The notes: generated by a model not told the origin, from the sequence alone. DNA of 64,000 nt from Rosellinia necatrix (GCA_021209875.1 JAGYVD010000008.1:1-64000), one strand, 5' to 3'; positions 21,121 to 36,026 are shown, numbered from the stretch's first letter. Numbers and translations: made by a program.

Positions 21121-22009
21121 TCATAGCAACTCAGTTCCAGAGTTATAACTAGACATATAAATATCCCACCGGGTGGATACAACTTGATCCTCTTTTAAGC
21201 CAAAGCCGAGATGATGGATTCTACCGCGTAAAACACAATGTTCCTCATCTTCTACATCTGATACTGCAATAACACCCCATCGAATCTTCCTCTCTGTTAA
21301 TGGTCTTGATATGTCCCCCAGATTTCGATCCTCAAAATCGATGGCCTCTAAAAGTGCTCTTGCAGAGGAAATTACCGCGGCTAGCCCCAATGCGCTTCCT
21401 GTCCCGAATGCTGTATGCGTATACCTCTTGTTGGTTGTCGTCATGCGGCCGGGCCCGTCGCTGTCCCAGCTACCTCCACAGTGACTCGGATCTGGCTGGG
21501 CCTTTGACAATATCCCAGATGGAAATTGGAAGTCTTGAGCGCTGGCACTACTACGAAGTATACACCGGAGGTGATTTTCCATATGCGATCTGTTTGATCC
21601 CCGACAAGCCGTAGCAAGGGCTAATGAGTTGCTGCCTGGGTTCGCTATGCCCCGGGGAAGGTCCATTAAACCTAAATATAGGGGAATATGCATTATTGCC
21701 GCAAATAGCCCGGTGACGAGGAAGGCTGTGGGCTCCGAATATCTCAGCCGGAGAACTATGTCTCATGGTAGGCCTATAGTTGAAACTAGAGTTTCCATAA
21801 AATAGCCTATGTTGGATGTAAGCCAATAGATCCCATGAATTCTCAATTCCAATCCACTCGGGAATTTATTACCTCCCGTGAAGAGAACCACATACATAGC
21901 ATTAGAAACTAGCCAATGCAGAAAAAGACTTAGTCCCATCAAAGGAACACTATACTTGTATGGAAGCTGAAGTCGATAGGTAGACGTGTGGTCGCCCTAG
22001 CAAACTATT
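21121..22009 (-). pseudogene. DUF6536 membrane-protein gene, last exon (3' fragment)
   Basis: Reading the minus strand from the acceptor TTTGCTAG (exon starts at 21996) gives GDHTSTYRLQLPYKYSVPL, then a membrane segment (MGLSLFLHWLVSNAMYVVLF), IYWLTSNIGYFM, a second hydrophobic segment (AFLVTGLFAAIMHIPLYLG), PRGIANPGSNSLALATACR, and near the end KIRWGVIAVSD and HHLGFGLKED. This order is what I know from the C-terminus of DUF6536 multi-spanning membrane proteins of ascomycetes, whose function is unknown. One in-frame TGA breaks it at 21763-21765; the frame then stays open to 21121. The rest of the gene lies 14 kb away at 36.2-38.4 kb, separated by a retrotransposon inserted in the intron just upstream of this exon. 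Confidence 0.8.
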
Positions 22010-22014
22010 ATTAA
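22010..22014. repeat. Target site duplication ATTAA, left
   Basis: The five bases next to the left LTR equal those just after the right LTR (36189-36193). They define the insertion point of the outer retrotransposon within the DUF6536 intron. Confidence 0.88.
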
Positions 22015-22176
22015 TGTCACAGTTCACACTGCTGGTAGTTCCAAAAATAACTTATATTATTACATAAAAAGGGAAAACTTTTCGCTTAGTTAATCGCCAG
22101 CTATTTGTTTTTTTTATATATAATATTCTGGCTTATGTTTTAATAAAATTTTTAAGTTAGAACTAGTTTTATAAAA
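22015..22176 (-). repeat. Left LTR of the outer element
   Basis: Starts TGTCACAGTTCACACTGCTG. Its outer half is almost unmutated and its inner half is RIP-shifted. It aligns end to end with 36027-36188. Confidence 0.87.
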
Positions 22177-22230
22177 GTATTTTTTTTTTTAAACTATAAA
22201 TATTTTTATTTATAAAATAAAATTTTTAGT

Positions 22231-22497
22231 AAGCAGTAGCTAAGTGTTTTTTTTTAAAGCTTTAGCGTTATAAAATAAATATTATATAATATGTTTTTTT
22301 TTTTTAAACTGCTAAATAAACGTTTTTTTTATTTTTTTTTAAAAATAAGTTTGCAGCAATATAAAGCTTATATGCTGCTTTTTATAAAATAAATGCTATA
22401 TAATATACTTTTTTTTTTTAAACCGTTAAATATATACTTTTTTTATTTTTTTTTAAACGTAAGCCGCCGGCAATATAAAGCTTGCTTGCTGTTTTTA
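22231..22497. repeat. 114-bp tandem repeat inside the outer element
   Basis: About 2.3 copies; the anchor TATAAAATAAAT recurs at 22269 and 22383. Each unit has long T runs followed by an AAAGCTT..GCTG segment. It lies just inside the left LTR, in the untranslated part of the element. Confidence 0.7.
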
Positions 22498-25400
22498 AAT
22501 ATAAATATTTTTTAATTTATTTATTTTTATTTTTTTTTATTTTTTAAAATTTTTTTTATTGTTTTATTTTTATTTTGTTTTTTAATTTTAAAAACTTTCT
22601 GTTTTATTTTTTTTTTTTCTGCTTTTATTTTACTGCTTTTTATATTTTTTATTATTTAATTTTTATAAAAAAATTTTTGTTTTTATTATTTATGTATTTA
22701 AGCATAAAAGTATTAAAAAAGCAGCTTTATTATTTAAAAAGCGGCCAGGTTATATGTCCGCTGTTTTTATTAAAAAAACTATTAAATATTAATAATATAT
22801 AAAATATAAAAATATTTATAAGCTTATAAATATATATTTATTTATTGTTTTTTATTATTATATTTTAAGTTTTTTATTTTAAATATTAATTTATAACTAT
22901 TAAACTATTCTAGCTATATTAAATAATGCTGTTAATTTAATAGCAATTTTTTATTTAATACAGCTGTTTTTAATTTTTTTAAAAAAAAAAAACTAATAAT
23001 AATAACGCGCTGCTAAACTAAAAATATAACTTTTTGTTTAAGCTTTATTATTGTTTTAATAAGCTATACGTTAACCTGGTTTTTTTTTTTAAAAATATAA
23101 AAAAAAAATGCTATAAGCAGCACTTTTTAATTAGCGTTAAAAAAATAAAAACAGTATGTTTTGTTTTTTTTTCGTTTTTTTTTTGCTATTTTTTAATATA
23201 TTTTTTAATAGTTTTATAAACAAGCTTACAACGTTTTTTTTATTTTCTGCTGCTAATTTATTTTTTTTGTTTAATTGTTTTTTTATTATAAAAATATTGC
23301 TGCTATTATAACTTAAAAAAATAAACAGTTTTTTTGTTTTTTTTTTAGCAATATAAAAGCTGCCGCTTAATAAATCGTTAAAAAAAAATTTATAAACATT
23401 TTTATTATAAGCTTTTTTACGTTAGTTTTTTTATAACAAGTTAATATTAAAATGTTAACTTTTTTAGTTTAAAATTATTAATAAAACGCAAGCTAATAAG
23501 CTTAATAATGCTGTTATAACAAAAGCTCTACAGAATTTCCCTGTTAAAATTTAACTATATTGCTTTAATATTAATATTATTAAAACTAAATAACGTAAAA
23601 GTTTTTAAACTTTTTTTTAAACTTTTAAATATATAAGTTTTAATTTTATTAATAATCGCTTTTATAGCTTTATTTTATTATTATATTTTTATTATTACGT
23701 TAGTTTTTTTTAAATTTTTTTAATATATAGCATAGCTTTTTAGTTTTTTTTTTATTAACTGTTTATTTTTAAGTCTTTTTAGCCTCTGTTTACTTTTTAT
23801 ATTATATATTTTTAATAAAACTTATTAACAGCGTTTTATTTATAGTTTGTTTTACTTTTGCTTTTATAATAACCCTGTTTTATTTCTGCTGCGGCATATA
23901 AATGTTAGCGTTTTATTTTTTTTTTTATTTTTTTTTTTATTAATTAATATTTCTTTTTATATAACCTATAAAATTAAATATATACGTCTTTTTTTTTTTT
24001 TTAAAAATATAGTTATGCTTACTTTTAAAGCTATTCTAAAAAGCCTGGTTTTTTTAGGTTTGCTTTATAGAACGTTTATAGTTTTATGTTATATTTTTTC
24101 AGGTTTTTTGCTAGTTTTTATATTAATTTATAAAAAGCTGGCTATTAAATTTTATATATTAGCTTTTTAAATAGTTAACGTTTTAAGTCTAAAACAGCTT
24201 TAAATAACTATTTTATTTTTTTTTTATTATTTTTTTTTAATAAAATAATACTATTTGTTTTATTATCGTGTTATTTATTAATTAAGTTTTATTTTTTTAG
24301 CCTAAGTTATACAAGCTGTAATAATAAAATATAAAAAACAAAAAAAATATTATATTACTTTAAAAGCTATACAGCTATTAATCGCTAGTAAACTTTAATT
24401 ATTTTAAAAAAACTAATCTATTTATTTGCTAGCTTTAAAAAAAGTCGCATTATTTATATATTTTTAATACTAATTTATACTTTATTTTTAGCTTTATAAG
24501 TTAAAACATTTAAATAATATATATTTACTAAAATAACGTCTTAATTTTAAGCTTTATTTATAAACGCTTTAGTTTTTTTTATTACTTTTAAATTTTATTA
24601 ATTATATTTTTACTATTAAAAACTTATTTTATTAAGTTTTTGTTTTATATTTAATAAAGTTTTTAAAAGTTTTATGCTTATTAAAAAGTACTAGCTATAA
24701 TTAGCAAAAAATAAGCTAAGTCCAGTTGTTTTTAAAGTCTGGTTATTTATTATAAATTTGCTAAATAATAGCTAGTTTATTTAATTGTTTTAATAATAAC
24801 TATAATATACCCGAAAATATTATTTTATTATAACGTTAACTATTTTTGTTTAACTGTTAGTTTTTAAATAATACGCTATTAATATTTTAAGCTATATGTT
24901 TAATCTGCGATTTAATCTTTTTTAAAATATAAATATAAATTAAAATCTTTTGTTTAAAATTATAGTTTTTAAAGCTTTATATAGCTGGAACATTTTTAAT
25001 ATAAAAACGTTTATAAATATAATTGCTTTTATATTTAAAACAGCTATAAAATACTTTATTTTAATAAGCCTGTTTATTATTACTAGCACGTGCTAATATT
25101 TTATTTTGTTTTATTAACAAGCTAATAATAGCTTAATATAATTTATTAATATATTTGCTTATAGTTTAAAAAATATTAGCAAAAGTTTTAAAAATTTTAT
25201 TAATATTATTTAAAAATTTTTAATTTTTTAGTAAAAATAGCAGCTTTTAATAAATATAACTATATTTTATAACATATTAAACTAAATATATGTTTTTTAA
25301 AGCAAGTTTTATATTTTAAACCTATTAAAATAACCTGCTAGCGCTATAATATAAGTTTAATTAATAATTTTAGTTTATATTACTTTATAATTTAAAATAA

Positions 25401-28400
25401 AAACCCGGCTTTTTATATATATACGTTTTTTTTTTATTTTATAGTTTATTAAAGCTATTTAAAATTTTTTTTTTAAATAACGGAATAAAAAGCAAGCTTG
25501 TAATAATTTAATAGCTTTTATTATTTTATAAGCTGTTTAAAAATATTTATAAGCTTTATTTATTAATATATCTGTTGTTTTTTTACTAGTAAATACGTAT
25601 AGTTTTATAAAAAGCTTAGTTTTTTTTTTTTATTTATTTTTTAAAAGCAGTATTTATAATCGGTTTATAAGCCGGTTGTTTTTAAGTCCGTTTTTTTTTG
25701 CTGGTTAGTTGTTTAGTTTTTAAAATAAAACATTAAAAACAGTAGCTTTATAGCCTGGTTTATATATAATTTAAAACTTAAAGTTATTAAAAAATTTTAA
25801 TTAATAAACTTGTTTTTAATTTCAAAGCTTTATAATAGCAAAATATTAAAAGTTTTTATAGTTTATAACTATTTTTATTATATTTTTGCAGCTTTATAAT
25901 TTTAGTTGCTATTTTTTAAAAGCTTTTATAATAGCAAATAGTTTTTTGTTATAAATTTTATAGTTATATTCTGCAAAAGTATGTTTTATTAAAAAAAAAA
26001 CGACCAAGTGTTATTTTTTTATTAGTCCGTTTTAATATAGGATTTTTTTTAATGCTTAGTTTAAAACATTTATTTTTATAGTAGTTTTATATGCCAGGTT
26101 ATAATAAGCTAAAATAAATGCTTTTATAAAAGCTTTTTTTAATTTTTTAAACGCTATTATTTTGTTTACTAATAATAAGCTTGGCCAGCTGTACTTATTT
26201 ATTAACTTTATTAAAAAACAAGCGATTAAAAAAAAGCTTTAAATAAAACAGCAGTAATAGTTTATAAAACTAATAAACCGCTATAAATTTTTTAGCGTCT
26301 ATAATAGTTTTTATTTTTTAATTGTTTATATTTTTACTAAGTTTATACTAATTTTATTTATAAATATTATAAAGCTAAAGTATTTTATTTTAATAATATT
26401 AAATTTATATTTAGCAATATTTATAATAAGTTCTGTTTTAATTAGTTTTATAAACATATCGCGTATATATTATTTATATTTTTTTTCTAAATTGCTATAA
26501 ATTAGTATATTATTTAAATATATAATAACATATCTGTTTAATATATCGAAAAATATGCTGTTTATATAATATTAAAACAAGCTAAAAGCTTTTATTATAT
26601 TAAAGTTAATTATTAAGCATTTAAACAAGCTTAGCTTAATAATAAACGCTGTTTTTTTATTTATTATTAGAAGCGATTTAAAAACAGTTAAACGCTGCTA
26701 TAATATTTAGTTTTATATAAACTTTAGCTTTATATAATATATTTAAAGTTTTTTATATTAAAAAGATTAAATAGCAATTTTTAATTATAACGTTGTTTAA
26801 TTTTTTATAATTTACGCAAACTTTAATATTTTTTTTAGGTTTTTTAGCTAGTAATATAAATGTAGCTGCTAATAAATTGTTTAGCTTAATAAATCTTTTT
26901 TTTAAATATTTATTTAAATATTTTTATATAGTAAATAGTTTTTGTTATAACATTAGCTTTACTTAATAATTTAATAATATTATTTTAAGCATTAAATTTA
27001 TTTTATAGTTAAAAAGTTTATATAACAGTAGTTTTTTTATGTTTATTAATAAAAAAGCGTTAATAAAGTCGTAATATTTTTTTAATAATCTAGCGTAGAT
27101 TTTATTTTTAGTTATAAGTTTTTTTTTTTTTAAATATTTTTATATATTTTTTATTTTTATTTTTTTAAGCTATAATATTTTTTGTATTTAATTATAATAG
27201 CTTTTAAGTTGCTTTAGTATTGCTGTTTTTTTAGCTAGGTCTTTTTTTTATAAAAATATGTCGGATTATTTTTAAAAGTATATTTATTATTAATATGTCC
27301 GCTAAACATTATATTTTATTGCTTTTTTTTTTAGCTTTTGTTGCCCGTATTATATTTATAACTTTAATAAATTTTTTTATTATTATATGTTTAACTTAAA
27401 TGCTTAATATTTTATATAACAGCAAAAAATTAAAAGCGTTAAAAAATTATATAGTTTTTAGTCTAATAGCTGTTTATTTTTTTATTAATAGTTTTTTTAA
27501 ACGTAGTATATTAGGTCTAAACTTTTGTATTTCTGCTACTTTTTCGTTTTTAATTTATAAAGTTTTTTCTGTTTAATTAATATTAAAGTTATATTAGCGC
27601 AGCTATAATAACTTTAATATAATATTTAAGCTTAATAAAAGCTATACGTATAATAAGATTTTTTTAGTATGTCTGGCTAACGTATATTCTATTTTATAAT
27701 ATTTAGTTATTATTTCTGCTAGCGTTCTGTTTATAAGTCGGAGCAGTTTTAGTTGCAAAGCTTAAATTAAAAAAAAGTTGTGTAATAATATAAAGTTTAT
27801 ATTAATAAAGCTAAATAAAAAACATTTTAAGTTAATTAATATTTTAAATAAAATTAGCTTTTAATTATTATATTATATATTAGTTTTAAAACTTAAAAAT
27901 ATATTAAGTTTTATTGTTTTTATATATAAGTTTTTATTTTTTGTTTTTATATATTTTTTTTTTTGCTTTTAGCTGTGTTTTTTGCTAAAGCTTATTTATT
28001 TTTTAAACTAACCGGGCTTTTGTTTGTTTAAATAGCGTTTTTTAATCAGGACTTTTTTGCTAGCTTATAAAAACAAGCATGCATATAATAGCCAGCTTTT
28101 TTATAATATTTATAAAGCTTTTTTTAGTTTTGCTTTATTTTTTCTGCTTTTATAATAAGCTTTTTTAAATAAAGCTTTTTAATTTTATTTAAGTTTATTA
28201 GGTCGCTTTTATATATAATTTTGTTTTACTGCTGATTTGCTAAAATAAAAAAAAGCATTATATTGCAGAACTTTTTGTTTATTATATTATTAAATAGCTT
28301 TTTAAAAAGTTTAATTTATTAATTTATTTTATTTAATACTAGTTAGCTTGTTTATAATATTAAAGCGTTTTAAAGCTTTTTGTTTATTTTAGATTTTAAT

Positions 28401-29221
28401 GTTTTAACTTGCTGCTTTTTAAACTTTCTGCTTTTGCTTGCTAGTTAAATAAACTTAGAAATAAAGTTAGCAAACAGAAGTAATTTCTGTATAAATTGCC
28501 CGAAGTTTTTAACTGTTTTAATATATATGTTTATTATAATATAAACAGTATTAAATATATATAATATTGTTTTATAATTAGTTTAAATTAATAGCTATTT
28601 TATTATATCGTTTAAATTGCTAGTTATTATTTTTATTTAAGTTTAAATATAAATATATGCTACTTTTTTAAGTTATAAGCATATATATAATATTTTATTA
28701 AATAAAATAAAAAATACGGTTTAATTAAATATTAATTTAATATATATTAACAATCGCTAATTAATATATTTAGTTTATTGTTTAAATAAATTAGTTTTTA
28801 ACTTATTAAAAAGCGGTAGTTTATTAGCTTAAAATTAATATAACGTTATTTTAACGCTTGTTAGCTATAAATTTTATAATAATATAACGTTAATTTAAAA
28901 GTTTAATTATATAGTTGCGTTAATTTAATATTTAATTTGTTTTGTTAACGCGTCGTTAAATTATTGCTGTTAGTTTATGTTTTTTACGATTAAGTTAATA
29001 ATTTTAATTTTTAAAAACTAAAGTATTATTTTTAGCTAAACTTATACGTTTTAATTAAAACTAGTATAATTTATTAAAGCTTTTATTAATATAACGTTAT
29101 TAGCGCCTTATTATAAGTTTAAAAATTCTTATAATAAAATAAACGTAGTATATTTTAAAAAAGCTAGTATATTAATAAATGTTAAATTAAAACTTAACTT
29201 TAGTAATAATATAATAATAAT

Positions 29222-29448
29222 TGTTGCACCAGTCACAAATAAGAAGTTAAGGCTTCAGCAATAAGTGATGTATTGTACAAAAAATCTATAGATGAAAAAA
29301 GAAAGAGTAAGTGGGAGGAATTAGCCTACTAGAATTCTGGCTAAGTGCAGGTGTGTGGGGTAGGTCCAGTCTGTGCGCACTAGTTGGCAATAGGTGTACG
29401 GATACTGGTCCGTGCCATATGCATTGGCCAACCAGTTATCCGTGACTA
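29222..29448 (-). repeat. Left LTR of the inner element
   Basis: Starts TGTTGCACCAGTCACAAATA and ends TCCGTGACTA. It is the less mutated copy of the pair. Confidence 0.88.
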
Positions 29449-29459
29449 CCCCCTTCTCC
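29449..29459 (-). other. Polypurine tract of the inner element
   Basis: GGAGAAGGGGG on the minus strand, directly upstream of the LTR that is 3' in that orientation. Polypurine tracts prime plus-strand DNA synthesis in LTR elements. The tract has escaped RIP. Confidence 0.7.
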
Positions 29460-32400
29460 AGAAAAAAAACGGCTTGTTTTTTAAGTCGTGTCCGTATTTA
29501 AACATATAGCCTTTTAATATGTTTTTTAGCAAAAAAAGGGATCGCTTTAAGTTTTTATTTATACTACGCTTTTTAAGCCTTTATACTATTAAGTTATCGC
29601 ATAAGTTTTTTTATATTACGTTACTGATTTTTTTTTATTTATTATTATGCTTGTTTTTGTTTCTGCTTTATTATTTTTTATTGTATTACTTTGTTGTTAT
29701 TTTTATATGCCGCACTTAACCTGTTATTTTTTGCGGCCTCGAGCTAATTTTTTAAACGTTTTAAAAGTTTTGCCGCGTTTAAATGTTTTTTATAGAATTT
29801 TTTTTAATAATTTCGCGCTGTTTTTAAAGTTTTAAGCGGGGTATTATTTATTATTAGTTTTTTATTTTTTTTAAGTTATTTAATATTGCAGTTTTTTATA
29901 GTATATTTTTAACGATTTAATTTTTTTAACTATAAACTTTTTTTTTTTTTAAGCTTTATTATTTTGCTATTTAAGTTATCGGCTTTTTGTTCTAGCAATA
30001 AGTTATTAAAGTATAATCATAGTCTGTTAATATAATAACAGTTTATTATTTTTTATAAAAAAAAAATGTTTAATATAAAAATATTGTTATTTTTATCGAT
30101 TATTTTAAACTTTTGTTGCGTTATAAAAAAGTCCAGCTTATTAAATAATTAGTCGGTTTTTATAATTATTTTTTTTAAAATTAATATATAATTATTTATA
30201 TTAAAATTAAATTTTTTTGTTTATAGTTAGCCTGTTTAATTATATAAGTTTAAGTTTAAATTAAATATTTTTTATTAAATGTATAAACTAAACGATTTTT
30301 TGTTTTATTTTAAGCTTTTATTTTTAAAATTTTTTTTTTAAAAGCTTTTTAACTTTTGCTGCAGTTTAGTTTTTTAATTAAAATAAAAAATATTAAAAAT
30401 TTTATTTTTGTTTTATAAAATAATATATTTATTAATTTATATAGTAATACTGCTTATATATAGTTTATTATTAAAATACGTTTAAACTAATCGTTTTAAT
30501 AATAATTAATATATAATTATAATTATTAATTTAAATATTTATTTATAATTTTTGCCTGTTTTATAGTTTTATAATAGCCGGCGAAAGCTAAAATATGTTT
30601 TATATTTATTAGTTTATATAATTTATTTATAAATATTAAAATAAATTATAAATTTTAATTTAAAGTTATTATTACTAATATATTAAATATTTAAAATAGC
30701 TTTTTATAATATATTTTAGCCGCGTTTATCGCAGTAGCTTATATAATATATAAAATTATTTAAGCTTTTTTTTTTAATTAGTTTATTATAATAAACGTGT
30801 TATTATAACTATGTTTATTTTAAAACATCTGTTTAAAGTTTATTATTAAATATTATTACACGCGGTTAAATACCGGCAAAAGTTTTAGTTTGCTTAAGGT
30901 TTTATCGCGTAATATTTTTGCTAAGCAGTATTTTATATAGTTTACTACGTAGATGTTACAGCTGTTTACTAGCTTAAACTACTAATATTTTTTTAATACT
31001 AGTTTTTTAATCTTATGTTTTTTTAGATGTGCTATAAGCATATAGTTGTAGATTTTTTATATTAACTTAATTTTTAAATATAAATAGTCTAGTATTATTA
31101 ATTATTTATTTATTATTGTTAATCTGTTTATTATTTACTAAAAGTTATTATTTTTAGTTTTTTCAGCTTTATATTAGTAAATTTTTATACCGAGGTTTTT
31201 ACGGTTTTTTTTTAATATTTTTTTAATTAGTTAAAGTTTTTTTAAATTTTTTAGTTTTTTATATAAATATATTATTAACGTCTAGCGGTTATATTTTATT
31301 TAATTTAAAATATATTTTATAATATTATTTATAAGTTAAAATATTATTAAATATTTTTAAGCTTTTTTTGCTTTTTATATTAATAGATTTTTTGTTTTAA
31401 AATAAAACATTTATAATTATATTTTTTTTTAGTCGAAAAATAATAAAAAAATCGTATTTTAAAAATAAGTTAGTTTATTCCGCTTGTTATAAGTTTAAAT
31501 ATTATTTCGTGCTAAAATGTTCTAAAGCTTAATAATTAATAATTACTAAAAAAAGTGTTTTTTATCTGCCGACTAATTTAAGTTATTATTTTTTTAAAGC
31601 TATAACTACTGTTAATATTTTTTTGTTAAAAATTCTATAATTTAATTTAACATTATATAATATTTTTAAAACATAAGCTATTAAATGTTAATTTTTTTTA
31701 TATAACTAAAATAACGCGCCAGAGGCTACTCTATTAAAAAGTCGGTTTTTATTTTAATAAATAAATTATAATCGTAATATTTTAATAATAGTATAAAAAT
31801 TAAAGCTTTTTAATATGCTAAAAGCTTTATTATATTTATTAGTTTATTTAAAAGCTTTTTTTTTTATTAAATAGTTTATAAAAAAGCTATTTAATTATAT
31901 TTGTTTATAAACTTTTTATAAAAGTTATAAAAACTTAGAAAAAACTATACATTTTTTATAATAATAAATACTTTTTAATTTATTACAGCTTTTATTTTAG
32001 CAGGATTAACACAGATATTATTAATATTTATTATATAGTTTAAAAACTTGGTCTGTTTTATATAAAATTCCGATTTTTTTAAGTTAGTTAATAATTTTAT
32101 ATTTTATAGTTTTTAAAGCATTTTTTAAATATATATGCTATAAGTTTTTATATTATTAAAATAAATAAAAACGTTGTTTATATATACGTTATAAAAATTA
32201 TTTAAAAATTAAACAATATATTATTAATATATTTTAAAACATAAAAGTTTATTTATTAAACTAAATAAAAAACTTTATAACAGTAAGCTTTATATTTAGT
32301 ACAAAATATAATAAAGTTTTTATTTTTTAAATATATTCTAATATAATAAAATATTTATTATATATTAATTTTTGTAAAGATTTTAGCATTAAAAATATAA

Positions 32401-35400
32401 AACAGAGTTTTTTTAATAAAAACAACAAGTACTAGTTTTTTTTTATAATTTTATTAAGTTTTCGATAGTTTATATAAAAACGGAATCTTTTGCTAGCTTT
32501 TTTAATAAATAATATTAAAAAAATATACAATATATTGTTTAGCTTAATAAATCTTTTTTATAAATTATTAATTAAATGTTTTTATACGGCGTACAGCTTA
32601 TTAAATAACATTTTATATAAAAAACTATACTTTAAGTTTTTTAAAAACTTGCTGTTTATAAAGTCTATTTTATAGTTTATTTATAATTAATAAAAAAGCA
32701 ATTTATTTAAATATTTTTTATTAAACATGTCTAATAAATTATAATATTTAAAAAATATAAGTTTTAATATTTTTTTCTACGTTTTATTTTTTAGTCTTTT
32801 TATTTTTTTTAGTCGATTAATTTATTAATTTAATAAATGCTAGTAATTTATATTTAATTATTAGTTTTATTTTTATATATTAACGTTTTAAAAGCAACAG
32901 CGCTAAAAATAACAATTTAAATATTTAGTTTTTTTTTATACTAATTTATTTTGTTTTTTTTTATTTAATAAGGTTTAAAAACATCTGATTTTTAATTTAA
33001 AAATATAAATCGTTTTTTATTTAGCATGCTTTTTTTTTGGTTTAAAGTTTCAAAAGTTTATTAAAAAAATATATTTTTAAGTTTTAGTTTATTTTTTATA
33101 TTTTTAGCGTAAAATCGGATTTTTTATAATTTTTATTTTTGCTACTAGTATTTTTTTACAAAAGCTTTTTTTAGTTTTTTTCTTTTGGTTTTTTTAACGG
33201 GCATTTTTAAAGTTAATATTCTTGTTTTTTTATTTAACGTTTATTTAATATTTTAAATATTATAACCATGTTTTAGCTTTATTTATAACTAACATATAAT
33301 AACATTTATAATTTTTTAATAAATAAAGTAAAAAAATTAATATTTGCTGTTTAATATTAGATAATATATTATATTATTTAAACTATTTTTTTAGTATTAC
33401 TTTTTATTTTATTTTAAAATATTAACAAATATATTTTTAAATGTTTTTTATATATTTTAAAATTAAACGTAAAATATAATTAATTTTTAATCTAATTTTC
33501 TGTTATATTTAATTATTAGTTTAAGTTTAAACTTATTTTTAATAAATAAGTTTAACAGCTTTATAATTTTTAGCAAAAAATACGTTTATATTTATATATA
33601 TACCGGCTTTTTGTTATTAAATGCGTTAAAAATAATAAACAACAATTTATTATTATATAAAATATAAATATATAATAAAAGTTTTTATATAAATAGTTGT
33701 TTATTAAGTTTTTTATTTTTACGCGATAACATTATTTTTAAAAAAGTTTATTTTTTTAAAGTTATTTTTCTGTTTTTCTGTTGCGTTTTTTAATTTTAAA
33801 AAAGCTGGTCTAAACTTATTTATAATTATATTTATATAAACATTACGTTAAACTTAATCTACAGCTTTTATAAAATAGTTTTTAATAACATGTTTTTTTT
33901 GTTTATATTAAAAGCACTTGCTTTTAATAATTAATTGTTTTATTTTTTTTATTGTAAATCGGAGTCTCTGTCTTTTTATAAACATGTTTGCTAGCAGGGT
34001 TAATTATATTATTATAACTAAAAAAAGTTTAATATAGCAAATATATATTATATTTTATAAGTTATTTTTATTTTATAAGCTTTGCTTTTTTTAATTATTT
34101 ATAAATAAATAATAAGTTATTTAAATATAATGTTTTATATAAACGTTAAAATCCACAGTATTTTTAAATATTTAAAAATAATTTTAATAATTATATAAAA
34201 TAACAGCTTATTTTAAATTTTTTTTATTTAGCTTTATTAAAGCATATTTTTTTAATAAAACGTATAAAATTTGTTTTAAACTATATAAACCTAGCAAACA
34301 TATATTTATTAAAATTTAAAGCTTTATAGTCGGCTTTTATTTTTTAAAACGTTTATATTTTTATAAATATTATATAAATATTATATTAAGTTTTTAAAGT
34401 CGTAATTATATTTAAATATTTATTAAATAAATATAAGACTAAATTTTTAAATGTTTTTTAGCAAAATAAGACTTCATATCGCTTATTTTTACGTTATTAC
34501 TAGCGAACTAATCTACGTTTATTTTAAAACAGTTAATTATATTTTAATACTATATTTTAAATTTTATTTTATTTTTAAAACGTTATTATAAAACTTATTT
34601 ATAAATATTTCAATCGATTTCTATATTTTTTTTTAAAATTTTAAAAGCAGATGTTTTTTTATATAACTTAATAAATTAACTTTTTATTAATTAAATTTAT
34701 TTAATAAATTTTAAATATAGTTATAATTAGTTATTATAGTTTTAGTTCAGCTATAATATAATTTATAGCTGTGTTATTATTTTAGTTTTTAAATAGTCTA
34801 GGTATAAAAAGTTTATATTTTTTGTTCCGTCCGTATAATTTATTTAATTTTTATTATATTTTAGCAAAACTTTTTTAAATATTAAATAATTATTTTTAAG
34901 CTATTATTAGCTCTGCTTTAATATTTTTAAGTTGTTTTTATTTTTTATTAAACGTTTTTTTATATTTTATAATATAAGCGCTAAATTTTATAGCTTATTT
35001 TATAACGGTTTTTATTTGTTCGGCGGTATAATATATAATAAAATAATAATTAATTATTATTTATTAAAAGCTATCAGCATATATATTTTAATTTTTATTT
35101 TATTAAAAAAATAGTAAAAATAAAAAATCTGTGCAAAATTTATAAATAATTCTATATTAACAAGTTTATTAAAGTCGGGCTAAGCAAAATTGCTTTTTTT
35201 TATAATAAATTTTTAAAAAAAAGCCTATCGGTTGCTTTTTACAGCAATTATAGCAAAATTCTGTACTAAAATACCGACTGTTTTATAAAAAAACTTATAA
35301 GTTTTATTATATAAAGCGGCTTAAAAATCCAAAGTTTTAATTTATAAATAAAATTCTTAAGTAAAGTTAAACAGTAAGTTTTATATAGCTTTAGTTTTAA

Positions 35401-35670
35401 TACTAGCTTTAATAATTAAATATATTATATTAAGTTTTTTTAAAAATAATTTAAATATATTTAGTTTTAAATGCATTACTAAAAATCTTTTTAATAAAAT
35501 ACGCCGGGGACTTAAAAACCTTACGTAACAAAATAGCGTTTTAGCATGCTAAATTTTTAACACGTTTATAAGCACTACTAACAGAAAAAATTAATGCTAT
35601 ATCGTTGTTTTTATATAAAAAATATTTAAAAAAGCAGTCCTAATACTTTAAAATAAAATAATTTATAGAT

Positions 35671-35899
35671 TATTATATTAATTATAAATAAAAAGTTAAA
35701 GTTTTAACAATAAATGATATATTATACGAAAAATCTATAAATAAAAAAAAAAAAAAAATAAGTAGGAGGAATTAGCCCACTAAAATTCTGGCTAAATACA
35801 GGTGTGTGGGGTGGGTCCAGTCTATGCGCACTAGTTAGCAACAGGTGTACAAATACTAGTCCGTGCCATATGCATTGGCCAACCAGTTATCCGTGACTA
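35671..35899 (-). repeat. Right LTR of the inner element
   Basis: Aligns over its whole length with 29222-29448 apart from a longer A run near 35744-35758. It is heavily RIP-mutated in its left part (starts TATTATATTAATTATAAATA). Confidence 0.87.
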
Positions 35900-36026
35900 T
35901 AATAAAACAATAGGCTGTAAATAAAAAGCAAGTTTTAAAGCTTAAATATAATTTATAGCAATTTGTTTAGTTTAAAGCAGTAGTATAACTAGAGTTTTAT
36001 AAATTTTATAAATAAATATAATAAAC

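Larger units (their letters stand above)
29222..35899 (-). mobile_element. Inner LTR retrotransposon nested in the outer element
   Basis: Direct repeats 29222-29448 and 35671-35899 bound 6.7 kb. Over the first 44 aligned bases of the two LTRs I found only C/T and G/A differences, as RIP predicts. Immediately inside the left LTR is CCCCCTTCTCC, which on the minus strand is a good polypurine tract (GGAGAAGGGGG), so the element reads leftward and the left LTR is its 3' LTR. A 4-bp TAAT flanks both ends, but in such AT-rich DNA this is weak evidence for a target duplication. Open frames inside (up to 66 codons) are not convincing, and no domain is readable. Confidence 0.85.

Noticed and set aside
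22575..35114. Open frames of 60-107 codons inside the AT-rich block
   Set aside because: They are rich in Phe, Leu, Ile, Lys and Tyr because of base composition, lie within RIP-destroyed retrotransposons, and have no motif.
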